Positions 1 through 10,488 of a stretch of DNA of 64,000 nt are shown here, piece by piece. Both the position numbers and the translations under genes were made by a program. Every line of letters starts with the position of its first letter. Position 1 is the first letter of the stretch. Source of the DNA: Clusia tigrina (taxonomy: Eukaryota > Arthropoda > Insecta > Diptera > Clusiidae); assembly GCA_920105625.2 (NCBI GenBank), contig OV050033.1:54146780-54210779 (forward strand). The letters run 5' to 3'. The notes under the pieces are model-generated. The model was given only the letters and a program-made list of their open reading frames with translations. It made no database searches and was not told where the DNA came from.

Positions 1-845
1 GGATATAGAAGATGTGGAAGATGAGGAGGATGATTAAATTTGAATGAATGAAGAAGTAGATGACGACGAGGTTGATGATTTGGAAGAAGATGAGGAGGAT
101 ATAGAGGGCGACGACGAGGAGTAGGCTATAGAAGATGAAGATGAGAAAGATGTTTAAATTTGAATTTATAAAGAAGCGGATGACGACATTGAGGAAGAAA
201 ATGGAGATGAGAATGAGATAGACGAAGAGGAGGACGTAGAAGAAGACGAAGATGAGGACAATGATTAAGTTTGAATTAATGAAGAAGTAGATGATGAGGA
301 TGAGAATGAGGTGTGGAAGATGAGGATATAGAAATGAAAGATTATGAGGATGAGCAAGAAGGTGAGGATGTATAGATAGATGAGGATGTATAAATAGATG
401 AGGATGTATAGATAGATTGATGAAGAAGAGAAGGATACAGAAGAGGAGGCGGACGGTTAAATTTAAATTAATGAATAAATATATGACATCCTCTTCGTCG
501 TAAGGAAGAAGGAGTCATAGATAACGAAAAAGAAGATATAGAGGCTCAAGATGAAGAGGATGATCAAATGTGAATTTATGAAGAAATAGCTGATCACGAT
601 AAGGATGAGGAAGAAGATGAGGATATAGACGATGACTACGAAGAAGAACAGAATATAGAAGATGTGCAAGATGAGGATGATTAAATTTAAATTTGTGAAG
701 AAAGAGCTGACAACGATGACGATGAGGAAGCAGATGAGGAAGCCGATGAAGAAGCAAATGAGGATGATATAGACGGCGACGGCGAAGAAGAGATTATAGA
801 AGATGTTGAAGATGAGCAGGATGCTTAAATTTGAATCTATCATTG
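1..845 (+). repeat. Degenerate purine-rich tandem array, about 110-140 bp period
   Basis: The plus strand is dominated by GAAGATGAGGA-type purine runs. A conserved box, roughly TTAAATTTGAAT then ATGAAGAAGTAGATGA, recurs at about 33, 153, 264, 456, 563, 680 and 824. The spacing is 107-144 bp, with one gap of about 192. The purine runs would read as Glu/Asp-rich peptide on the plus strand, but the conserved box itself contains stop codons in the array frames, so this is not a protein repeat. The minus-strand open frames here are hydrophobic by-products of the composition. The array probably extends left of the window. Confidence 0.75.
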
Positions 846-1804
846 AGCTGGAAGTAGAAGTGGGGAATGAAGAGTTCGATGAATTTAGAATTTACAAAAC
901 AATGGTAAGAAAAATTGGAGAGTCTTAAGGAAAAAAAAAGTATTGCCAGTTGTAGGAAGGGAAGAAACTTGAAGTCTCTCACTGACTTTTAAGAAGTTTA
1001 ATTAAACCGTAGCAACTATGTATAAGGTGAAAGGAGCAACCAAACGGACAGTCGTAAAGGTGCAAGGATATCACGCACAAGCATCAATTAAATTAAAACT
1101 ACGCATAAAATGACTTAACATTAATTAAAACCTAAACGAATGAAATGAATTAATTTATAAGTAAGCGAAGGTAGAATTCATGTCACATAAATTAGAATTT
1201 AATTAACTTAATTTAGAGTAAAGTACGCTCAAGCATTGTGTGGAAGAAATGTGAATTAAAGCATGTGAAAATTTATAGAATAAAAATTCCCTTTAGACAT
1301 ACCGAAGTTGGAGAAATTGAAAATTTTGTAAAAATACATTTTTAAGGACATAATTATCTATTTAGCGTATTCTACATAAATGTATTTCAAGATTGCCAAA
1401 GTATGGAAGAGAAGAACGTCGAAAGTTTCGTAGTTGTGATGTTTTTAAAATAAAGTAAAACAAAAACAAAAAAAATATTAAATATTGTGCTTACATAGAA
1501 TATCTTAAAGTAACTAATGGATTATATATCAAAACTTTTCAGTGTGTCCATTTTTGCAAAAAGGATAAAAAAATATAAAAAAAATAAACAGAAATTAATG
1601 AATAAAATATTCCATGTACTAATAAACTGATACAGTATTAAATAAACTACTTGAGTAATGATGCTTTTAGAATTACTTAAAGCACTACATAAACATAAAT
1701 GTATTTAATTATTGTATTTTTAGACCTAAGTAAATGTATTACGAAAATTTCTCTTTAAAAATAATAAAAAACAAATAAATAAAACTTTTTAAATGTGCGA
1801 AGAT
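846..1804. other. AT-rich sequence without recognisable gene
   Basis: There is no open frame of note, no transposon signature and no clear tandem structure. Short A- and T-runs are common. I see nothing to annotate. Confidence 0.6.
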
Positions 1805-2320
1805 TGTGGCAAACTATTCTCTCTCTAGAACTCGCTGAAGATTCTTGAACACAAGGTAAGGTGAAGAATCACTTGACGAAAGGGAAAGAATCCTTCCCAA
1901 GATTCTAAAACACATGAAGACTTGGGGAATCACTCCACGTTGGAAAAAGAAGCCTTCCCTCTCTCTAAATTTCTCGCAAGATTCTTGAACACAAGAAGAG
2001 GTGTGGAATCACTCCACGACAGGGATACGATGCTTCTCTCTCTACAACCCTCGGCAGATCTTCGAATACAAAAAGAAGTGTGGAATTACTCCACGACAGA
2101 GAAATGATACTTCTCTCTCCAAAACTCTTGCTAGATTCTTGAACATAAGGAGAGGTATGGGAGATCTTTCTGTCTTTACAACTCTCACAAGATTCTTGAA
2201 CACAAGAAGAGGTGTGCAATCACTCCACGTTGGAAAAAGAAGACTTGCCTTTCTCTAAAATTATCGCAAGATTCTTGAACACAAAATAAGGCGGGAAACT
2301 ACGCCACGAGGAGAAGTGAA
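1805..2320. repeat. 78-bp-class minisatellite, about 6.5 copies
   Basis: The phrase GATTCTTGAACACAAG followed by AGGTGTGGAATCACTCCACG recurs about every 75-80 bp, with variants such as GATCTTCGAATACAAA. One copy near 2140-2200 is shortened. GGAATCACTCC contains a small internal inverted repeat (GTGGA/TCCAC). Several copies stay open on both strands by chance, so the short frames here are not credible genes. Confidence 0.85.
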
Positions 2321-2419
2321 GTGAACTCAGAAGGAAAAACAATTTTGCAGGTTCATTGTTTCACAGTAATATTTTCACTTTTTTCTACTGCAACGACGAC
2401 TCCCTTCAATACCACGCCC

Positions 2420-2625
2420 TTTTCTAGTGTCAGTTAGTAGTGTTGCAAATATCTATCCTTTGTGGTTCCACTGGGTCTGCTACCAATAAGTGTATTAAAC
2501 ACCCAGTGCTTTGGACGAATCTAAGCAGGCTCTTTATATGCACTTGAACTGAGATCTTCCAGAGCATTAAAAGACTGACACAATAATGGGTCCGGAGATA
2601 GCAGATCAGTAACACAGCAGGTGAT
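2420..2625 (-). mobile_element. Probable 3' end of a 5'-truncated LINE
   Basis: The minus strand reads IKSLLRFVQSTG, which resembles the last residues of the RNase H-containing ORF2 in other LINE copies of this window (NNLLRFVKGSGWF at 6.8 kb, IKDIVRFISESLWF at 52.8 kb). The 3' UTR phrase GTGGAACCACAAAGGAT that follows is close to the GTATCACAAAGG phrase of those copies. The fragment is short and its ends are not defined, so the call is tentative. Confidence 0.4.
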
Positions 2626-2748
2626 TCGCCATCTCATTATTCTCACTGTAACTGCCCCGATAGAAGTATGTTACATCAAGGTAAAGTCTTCTGGACTGAA
2701 GCCCAAATATACCCAAATAATATTATGAGGAAAGAGGCCATAGTGCGG

Positions 2749-2990
2749 AAATAAGCCCTGTCTAAGGAAAGGAGGCCTACAGTGTCCAAAGAAGCCCTGT
2801 CTAAGGAACTGAACTCTACGCTGCGCAAAGAAGCCCTGTCTAAGGAACTGAACTCTACGCTGCGCAAAGAAGCCATGTCTAAGGAAATGAAGCCTACGGC
2901 GCACTTGTGGTTGAATCCTTCTAGTGTGCTGAAGAATGCTTCTAATATGCTGAAGAATCCTTCTCGTGGGCTGAATAGTCCCTTTAATTA
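2749..2990 (+). repeat. 39-bp tandem repeat with an adjoining 21-bp repeat
   Basis: Units at 2791-2829 and 2830-2868 are identical 39-mers, flanked by diverged units on each side (2752-2790 and 2869-2903). Because 39 is a multiple of three, the plus frame stays open and would read as 13-residue repeats (KEALSKELNSTLR). From about 2920 a 21-bp pattern (CTTCTARTRTGCTGAAGAATC) follows. Both strands are open and there is no flanking gene structure, so I treat this as a minisatellite and not as a gene. Confidence 0.75.
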
Positions 2991-3726
2991 AGAGGAATTG
3001 TTTTTAAAAAGAAATTATGTAGACCATGAGATACAACCACAAGTAAGTCACACAAAAGACATGCATACCTCCCAACTTTACAATGATCCCAGCTTCATGC
3101 CCATTGATGAAATTTTATGGTAAAGTACACTTTTAGGCTTCATAATAAACAACGATAGGTGCATAGTTCCACTCCTTTTAAAGGATACCACTCTAATTTG
3201 ATACACAATGTTCATATAAGTAGTGAAGGAAAGACAGAGACAAACGTACTTCCACAGCGAAGCTTCGTAAATTGAAGACTAAGCGGCGTTAGTAAACAAT
3301 AAAGAGCCATCTGGCTTTGATTCACTGATTTTATTTATAACTTTTCATTTACAATTCATCAGTTTCTTTTCGTCCTTATTCGTAGCTTCTTGGTCATGTT
3401 GTAAAAACAGAGAAAAGGACACTATACCAGTCTGTAAGTACAAAGTTGGTGCAGAAGTAGATTATTCCCAAGTGAATTGTCAACACAAAATGAAAACGTA
3501 GAACGAGTATGTGCTCTTTGCTCCCCGCGAAATCATAAGAATTAATATTTGACTGATCGAAGTACATGGGACTTAAAAGTAATGAGGTAAGTAGAATTAC
3601 AAAATATATATTGACGTATACACCTCTAAAAATATCACCTTGGTTTATCAAACCGATATTTAACGTTTGGTAACAGGTTTGACAACTTTCCACAAGCGCC
3701 CTCTGACATTCCATTTGCTAAATATT
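2991..3726. other. Non-coding stretch, no recognised gene
   Basis: A 106-codon minus-strand frame (3394-3714) has no motif I recognise, and no upstream or downstream exon signals convinced me. Nothing else is seen. Confidence 0.5.
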
Positions 3727-4493
3727 ACTTTGATGGTATCACTTTGCGATTATCACTTTACGAGGGTCACCTTGACGGTATCACTCTGATGGTATCACTT
3801 TGATGGCATCACTTTGATGGCATCACTTTGATGGTATCTCTTTGATAGATCACTTTGCGAGTATCACTTTGATAGTATCACTTTGATGGTATCACTTTAC
3901 GTGTATCACTTTGATGGTATCACTTTTTGATTACCACTACGATGGTATCTCTTTGATGGATCACTTTGATTTTCACTTTGATGGTATCACTATGCGTGTA
4001 TCACTTTGATAGTATCTCTTTGATGGGATCACTTTGCGAGTATCACTTTGATGGCATCACTTTGATGGTATCTCTTTGATGGATCACTTTGCGAGTATCA
4101 CTTTGATAGTATCACTTTGATGGTATCACTTTACGTGTATCACTTTGATGGTATCACTTTTTGATTACCACTACGATGGTATCTCTTTGATGGATCACTT
4201 TGATTTTCACTTTGATGGTATCATTTTGGTAGTATCACTTTGATGGTACCACTTTGATGGTATCACTTTGATGGTATCTCTTTGATGGTACCACTTTGAT
4301 AGTATCACTTTGATTGTATTACTTTGATAGTAGCACTTTGCTAGTATCACTTTGATGGTATCACTTTGATAGTATCACTTTGCTAGTATCACTTTGATCG
4401 TATAACTTTGATGGTATCATTTTGATGGTACTTTCACTTTGATGGTATCACTTTGATAGTATCACTTTGCTAGTATCACTTTGATAGTATATT
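3727..4493 (+). repeat. 15-bp minisatellite (TCACTTTGATGGTAT)n with higher-order duplication
   Basis: About 50 copies of a 15-bp unit, TCACTTTGATGGTAT, with variants (GATAGTAT, GCGAGTAT, ACGTGTAT). A block of about 165 bp starting at 3821 (marked by the rare variants TTTTTGATTACCACTACG and ACTTTGATTTTCAC) is repeated almost exactly from 4055, an offset of 234 bp. The array therefore grew at two scales: unit by unit, and by a segmental duplication of many units. Confidence 0.92.
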
Positions 4494-6036
4494 TTTCTCT
4501 TCCTCTCCTGCACCACTGAAATGATATCAACTGCCAGACGATCCACGTAATTTGATTAGTTACCAGTTCTTTTTTTCCCTTTTGTGCAGTCATTAGAACA
4601 TCTTCCTTTCACTAAAATCCTTTTTATCCATATATATGGAGAAGAGCCAGCGTTTTACTACAATTAAATGTTTGGTAGAATGCCAATGTTCCATACGAGT
4701 ATGTCCTGTAATATTCCTATGTAAAGAACAATCTTTCTCTACATGTGGTTAAGTGGAAGGCATTTGAGCATCCTTTTCCTTGTATTCCTTACGAGCGTTG
4801 CTTCAATTACCATTAAATTAGATTTGATTACTTGGAAAGATCAGAATGAGCCATAAGAGCAGCGAGAGGCTCTCATATATTCCTCATTCTAACGAAGCAG
4901 CTACTTCAACACTCAAATTTAACGTTCAAATCATGCCCAGAACCTACCATACACAATGCTGTTCCTTTGTCGCTCTCCTTAAGGCTCTATGGCATTAGTG
5001 ATAAGTCCTTAATGATGTTGTCACTTTCTGCGACACCGTGACTTATAAACTCACAAATAGACAACCTTCCTGTTCCATGAAGACCATGCTGTAATAAGGA
5101 ATACGACTATAAAAGGACACAACACAACCCCAACCCGATAAATAAGGATCCCACGTTTCACTGGTATAAAAGTTCACTAATAAAAATTCTCAAATTGTTG
5201 GTTGAAAGTCAAACTTTATTAACTACTTCTTAATTGCTGTTAATTTACACGTGTTTAATTAAAGCTAAAGAATCAAAGAAAAGTTGTTCCATTATTTGAC
5301 ACAATCCGTTCATCGAACTATACGAAAATAGATCAAATTTTCGTAACAATAAACCGAAAACACTCAATTATGTACTTTACATGAATCAATATTAAATATC
5401 CTCTACTTATTACCCATAGTCGGGTAGGTGGATGAGGGAATCAATACCTTAACTACTAAGGACCTTTTGGTCTTACTTAATGAATATATTTATCATGCAC
5501 TGCTGAGAATAGTTTACGAAGTATACAAGCAGTCGAGCACGCTTTATATAAGCCAGATTATGTCAAGGTTCATTTTTCGCGGCCTTCTTTTGACCCGAAC
5601 GAATGCCTGCGAATTATGAAGGGACCAAATTTTTTAAAGGTCTTGAATCTGCGTAAATAAAGGAAGGTATATTGAAGAATCTTTGAAGATAGCGACGGTT
5701 CAGAACCACAATTTACAAGACATCATCACCAAAGATGGTTCAAAAGTATCCTATCAGGACTCTTCATATTTCAAAAGTATTTCGATTTAGGCATAAATAA
5801 GAATTTATCTCAGGTGTAACTTTAAAACTGAACTCAGTTTCGAATTTAAACTATAATCACACATTAAATTATATAATCATAAATATAGGTGAGTGATTTA
5901 AATACGTTTTGCTTTAGAAGTGGTGTTTGTGTGACATGGTTTAATCCTTGGTAAAATTATAAAACAAAACAAAATAAAAGGAGATTAAAATACAAATTAA
6001 ATTTCGTAATTAGAGACAAGAAAATCGCAGTACTGG
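4494..6036. other. Intergenic DNA downstream of the CCDC43 homologue
   Basis: There is no coding feature I can support. A 63-codon frame at 5428-5619 has no recognisable motif. On the minus strand, downstream of the CCDC43 stop codon, the only polyadenylation-like hexamer I see nearby is an ATTAAA at about 5945-5940, some 95 nt after the stop. It is a weak candidate. Confidence 0.4.
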
Positions 6037-6288
6037 CTACCGACGGCGTTCTCCCTTGACTGTTTTGCGCTTCTCCTTCTTCTCCTCGCGCATCTGTTTC
6101 TGTTTCTCGCGATCCTCCTTGTCCTTGAGCTTCTTGGCAGCGCTGTCCATGCGCGCCTGCTCGCGACGGTCCTTCTGCAACTGCATGACATCGTGTACGT
6201 TGGTATTGCGTTCAAGGCCGCCCATTCCGTTGCTAGCGGTTTCGGCCTCCTCGGCAGGTTCCTCGACCTCCTCGTCGCTTACAGCGGT
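6037..6288 (-). CDS. CCDC43: CCDC43 homologue, coding exon 3
   Basis: Codons 128-210 and TAG. The acceptor is TCTCTTCAG before ACCGCTGTAAGC. The exon encodes the acidic linker (SDEEVEEPAEEAE) and the basic/acidic helical tail. The open frame extends upstream into the intron to 6306, but exon 2's reading frame and the acceptor place the border at 6288. Confidence 0.93.
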   Translation of the reverse strand, partial: TAVSDEEVEEPAEEAETASNGMGGLERNTNVHDVMQLQKDRREQARMDSAAKKLKDKEDREKQKQMREEKKEKRKTVKGERRR

Positions 6289-9228
6289 CTGAAGAGAGGA
6301 ACACATACATTTTATCAGATATGTGAACAGGATTTTTGTTGGGAAAATTGTTTAAAGTTTGATATTTTTTGCTACTTAATTACTCAGTCTCTCGTCGCAA
6401 TATAAAGCTGCGTGTTTAACATTAAGATTAGAAAAGGATTTATAGCTGTGGATGAAGGGCGCGGCATCTCTAACTGAAATTTAGAAAGGTGTTATGATAA
6501 AAAAAAAACGAAACTGTGCACCTGGTTCCCTCAGATTGGCCAAGATTAAAAGTAAGAAATGTCGAACACTCGCAAAAGGTTAGATTTTCCTTATTGAGTA
6601 ATTAACACATTTGAGATTTGGTCTCTAACTGAATCCAGATTCATTGATTATACTCATGTGGATCAAAGGGATGTACCCAATTCCCACAGGTCTAGGTAGG
6701 TAGGTAGGTAGGGCAGCCGGATCACCAATAACCAGTGATGCCACTTAGACCACCAGTTGGGTCCGTTGTGAACCGCGGATGCGAGGCATGGCTACGCTTC
6801 CCCCTCCCGATTGAACCACCCTGAACCTTTTACAAAGCGAAGAAGGTTGTTAACACCTGACTGACACAGACCATCTATACTTGTTAAGAAGTGGGATCCT
6901 AGTAACCGCTCCCTATTTCTGGCAGAAGCTGAACATGTACAGAAGAGATGCTGGACCGTTTCCAGCTCCTCCTCGTTCCTGCAGCTGCGGCAGAAATCAT
7001 GTGTATAAACTCCCATTCTTCTTGCAAGATTTCCTATTAGACAATGTCCCGTGAGGGCTCCTACAGGTCCCACAGGTCTAACAAAAATAAAACGTGGCGC
7101 ATAATTTACCTATCATGGTTCTTGTAAAGAGATATCAAAAAGAAGGCTAATTACACTATCTCTGAGCACTAATGCTGAGTTCACATATTCAATCATCATC
7201 CCACGTTGTGTTGTTGTTATTCTGCCAGCTAAATTTTAAATTAACAAAGATCATGAAAACGCTTAAGAACCAATTTCCTTTTAATCAATTTTCGATGAGG
7301 TTCAGTGTCATAGATTCATCAGTCTAAACAGGTAGGAAAGTAGGTAGGAAGAAGTGGTCAGACCCCTTGCAAAAGCCCAGTTAGGTCCCTTTCTCAATGT
7401 CTAGAAGTAACAGAATGCAGTTCTCAAGGATATGCCTGCTACCAGGCACTCATTTAAGATGAAAGTTATGCTGCTCTGAAGTCTCTAAAGCTTTGTGGCA
7501 GCTAATCACTTCTTTCGACGTCATTACAAGAGATCTCAGAGCCTTGAATTCCCTGATATCAAGCTGTTACAAGTTACCCTCTCTTATTAAGGACCACTTT
7601 TATGGCTGGAACCACTGCCTGAAAAACGCTGCAGTGGTCTCGGTGAAGATTTAACATATTTTGTCTAACGACAGTGCTGTGTCTCCCTCCCTTCCTAGTC
7701 CCCGGAATGGTGGTGGTATTGAAGCAGTATTAGTATTGAAGCAGTTTTGGTATTGAAGCAGTATTAGTATTGAAGCAGTTGTGGTATTGAAGCAGTATTC
7801 TTATTGAAGTAGTATTGGTATTAAAGGAGTATTGGTATTGAAGCACAATGTAGTCGAGCTCCCCAAATACTCGAAAAATGTCTATATTCTGGGTTTTCCA
7901 CTGTTTTGACTACGACCATCGTCGACCCCCTCGTCGTAGCTTTTCGCTTGTCATTGCCGCAGTTGTTATCCAGTGGGATTAGATGTAAAATAACTTCTAG
8001 AGCTGATGCGGTTTTCAGGAAATCTGAGATGATTAGGGCTCCCGTTGGACTTTGCAGATGCGGTTTAAATGTTTCTTTGGTGGAAGCAAACCACCATATC
8101 AGACATTCTTAAGTTAGGATGGGTTCAAGCTTTCGCAGTGTGAACCCAATACTTTTCGCGAGTAGATAGAGGAACAGAAGTTTCACCAATCATATTAAGA
8201 TATAGAAATGAGGAGCTCAAGACTTTTTACCTTCAAATTGTTAATCTTGTTGAGTGGAATAAATTAGTCTACCTTCATTTAATTGTGCTTACTTATAGAA
8301 TTGTGTCTAAACTATTGTTTCCAGAGGGATATTCATACCAATGACAATCCAAAAATGCTTTCTTTGCTCTGTCAAATCCCTGCTACTCCTAGCAGAACTC
8401 TAGCCGGGAGATAAGGACCCATTAATGTAATTGATTCAGATGTTCTGCCCTGTGTTTAAATTTTTAATGGATCATAACTTGGTGGTAGACGGGTCAAACT
8501 GTCCTTTACAAGCAATAATATTGCCGCCAAAAACTGCTCAAACATTCCTTAATTTATTCCTGGTAACGCATGTAAACTCCTGGCTTCTAATAACCATGTT
8601 CCTCAAGACATACCAACAAAATATCCGCTTTGGCACTCCGTTTCCTATCATAATCATTGGCAACTTCGTTTGACTCCTCCGACACACCACATACAAATTG
8701 CTACATATACGACTGTGCTTGCTAAAAGATTCCCAAGGTTTTGCATGCACTTCTTGTGCCATTAAATTGTACCCCCATTCCTCTATTCACCTGTGAGTAT
8801 TGTGCCAGTATCTGGGCTCGAACGCGTCGCTCCTCCTCCGTGTATTGACGTTCTTTGACAGTGGCTTGCAACGTCTGTGCTTCCAACAACTTTGCCAACT
8901 GCTCATTTACATCTATGGAAACACCCTTTTTAGGTGGCTCCTCATTTTTAGGCTGACATTCCTGCCACTTGTTCAGTATGGTGGCGATTATATCATCGAG
9001 ATTTTTTTCCTATAGTATTTACAAGCGATATAACCACATTATGCCCTTTCAAATGCGCCTACTCACAGTTATTTCGCTCAAGATACCCTCCAGTGCTTCA
9101 GACTTTTCTTCGAGCGTCTCCTCACCCTCCAGGATGCCAATTATGTAGCTGCCAAACACGGTTTCATCAGTGTTCAAATCGCGCAGCTTCTCATTCAACC
9201 AAGCTGTGAAAACTTTGCTTTTAGCCAT
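6037..9228 (-). CDS. CCDC43: Coiled-coil domain-containing protein 43 homologue, 3 exons
   Basis: Joining 9228-9067, 9009-8791 and 6288-6037 gives 210 residues plus a stop codon; the vertebrate family members I know are slightly longer (about 220). Both introns are phase 0 with GT..AG ends (donors GTGAGT and GTGAAT). The N-terminal block (FGSYIIGILEGEET, residues about 30-43) matches the family's folded PWI-like N-terminus. Exon 2 has the EERRVRAQILAQYSQ stretch (about 113-127). Exon 3 starts with an acidic linker, then NTNVHDVMQ and a long K/E/R-rich helix ending KTVKGERRR, which is the family's signature tail. The start ATG has a good context (GAACATGGC) and no upstream in-frame alternative was needed. 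The cellular role of this family is poorly defined and the sequence adds nothing on it. The charged C-terminal helix suggests a coiled coil and a nucleic-acid or protein contact surface (inference). Intron 2 contains transposon debris. Confidence 0.93.
6695..7067 (-). mobile_element. 5'-truncated non-LTR retrotransposon (LINE) in CCDC43 intron 2
   Basis: The minus strand encodes the C-terminal end of a LINE ORF2: LTGHCLIGNLARRMG, then a CRSCRNEEELETVQHLFCTC Cys/His cluster, and SGVNNLLRFVKGSGWF close to the stop (frame 7073-6792). This arrangement follows the RNase H domain in I/R1/LOA-type LINEs (family knowledge). A 3' UTR and a (CTAC)n tail follow at 6695-6710 (GGTAGGTAGG on plus). The 13-mer TCCCACAGGTCTA flanks the body at 6682-6694 and 7068-7080, the target-site duplication expected of target-primed insertion. 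The element runs in the same direction as the host gene. Confidence 0.9.
7330..7350 (-). repeat. Degenerate (CTAC)n tract, possible LINE tail
   Basis: On the minus strand CCTACCTACTTTCCTACC is preceded by GGGACCTAACTGGGC-like sequence, reminiscent of the (CTAC)n-tailed LINE ends elsewhere in the window. No coding portion could be recognised upstream, so its extent is not given. Confidence 0.3.
7712..7846 (+). repeat. 15-18 bp minisatellite in CCDC43 intron 2
   Basis: GTATTGAAGCAGTATTA and close variants are repeated about eight times in tandem. It is non-coding. Confidence 0.85.
8791..9009 (-). CDS. CCDC43: CCDC43 homologue, coding exon 2
   Basis: Codons 55-127. The acceptor is CTATAG before GAAAAAAATC and the donor is CAG then GTGAAT. 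Intron 1 is only 57 nt (9066-9010), typical of short fly introns. Confidence 0.92.
9067..9228 (-). CDS. CCDC43: CCDC43 homologue, coding exon 1
   Basis: Codons 1-54, from ATG to ...GILSEIT. The exon ends in AACT followed by the donor GTGAGT. It holds the conserved N-terminal half of the folded domain. Confidence 0.92.
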
Positions 9229-9540
9229 GTTCAGTTCGCCAATTCGTAGTCGCCGTTGTCTGCTTTAATCAATTTAGTTCAAAATATTTGTAAATATGTT
9301 TGAGTTGGCCATGCACTTGATTATTTTAATATTCCTCGGCACCCATTCGCCGAATTTTTTTTACTGTCTGAATTCGGGTTGACGATTGACTTTTCCAGTG
9401 AACAGAAAAATTTAAGGGGAACGGAATGTTGACATTTACAGTCGTGGCAAATATTTTGATAGCTCGAAATTATGTTCTGACGGCATTGCCAACCCAAATT
9501 GTTTTATGAGTAGCTTAATCAGAAAAAAAACGATTTTTTT
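9229..9540 (-). promoter_or_regulatory. Upstream region of the CCDC43 homologue
   Basis: The roughly 300 bp 5' of the start codon are less AT-rich than what follows and carry no repeat. The promoter should lie here, since the coding sequence begins in exon 1 and no upstream splice acceptor is obvious. I see no clear TATA box or initiator and do not assign a start site. Confidence 0.35.
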
Positions 9541-9625
9541 GATCATATTTATTAAATAAATAAAAATATATTATAATATAAATATAAATTAAAATAAATA
9601 AAGAACTAATTAATAGAATAAAACT

Positions 9626-9752
<127 letters not shown>

Positions 9753-10316
9753 CTCGTACTGTACGGATACTATGGATATTTATAGATAGAGTGCAAAATA
9801 AAATAGCTCTGTACTATAGAATATTATGCACTATAATCTTGAACACTCCTATGAAGAATTTATCCAAATATAACAGTGAAATCAAACGGACCTACGCGGA
9901 AGATAGGTAAATTTTCGAAATGAGTGACATACTAACGGAATTAATATGCAATTATTGTTTTTTACAAAGTGCTGTATAAATATGAGGAGAGGAGATGTAA
10001 CCAAAAAAGAAAAGAAGAATGTAGATAAAAAATTGGCTTTTAAAGAAAGAAGAATTTTCAAATTATATATTGTTTAAGGAATTAAAAGAAAATGACCAAA
10101 AAAACTTATGAAATTATATGACGATAGACGAAGAAACATTCGAAAAATAGCAGGCCATGATAAAATTTAACCAATTTTAATTTGTTTTCAGTTGCCATTT
10201 ATATTTGCTTCAAAATTCGCTGTTTTCATATTTTGCTTCACTCCGCGAAAAGCAAAAACAACTTCTCAGCACGCTTGTTTACAACAAACTAAGCAAGTAA
10301 AAGCAGTAAACAGCAA

Positions 10317-10488
10317 TACACACTAGGCAACCGTTGCGGCAACCATAAAAAAATATCAAAATATTTTGATATTTCAGGCAACGGTTGCTGCAACACGATT
10401 TTCAACGAGCAACTAAGCTACACACGAGGCAACCGTCGAAGCAACATGCCTTGGTTGCAGCAACGGTTGCCTCGTGTGTACGTAGCAT
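10317..10488. mobile_element. Double foldback (MITE-like) element
   Basis: Four related arms of about 20-33 bp alternate in orientation: 10317-10344 (+), 10376-10396 (-), 10416-10446 (+) and 10451-10487 (-). The shared core is GAGGCAACCGTTGC then GCAAC. The second pair forms a long hairpin: CTAC and ACACGAGGCAACCGT in the left arm match their complements in the right arm, with one 4-bp insertion and a few mismatches. The first pair encloses an AT palindrome (AAATATCAAAATATTTTGATATTT, 10351-10374). There is no coding capacity. A non-autonomous foldback transposon is likely, but I see no clear target duplication. Confidence 0.65.

Noticed and set aside
5160..5175. GGTATAAAAG as a TATA box
   Set aside because: No transcript structure or coding sequence follows; a TATAAAA is expected by chance in DNA this AT-rich.
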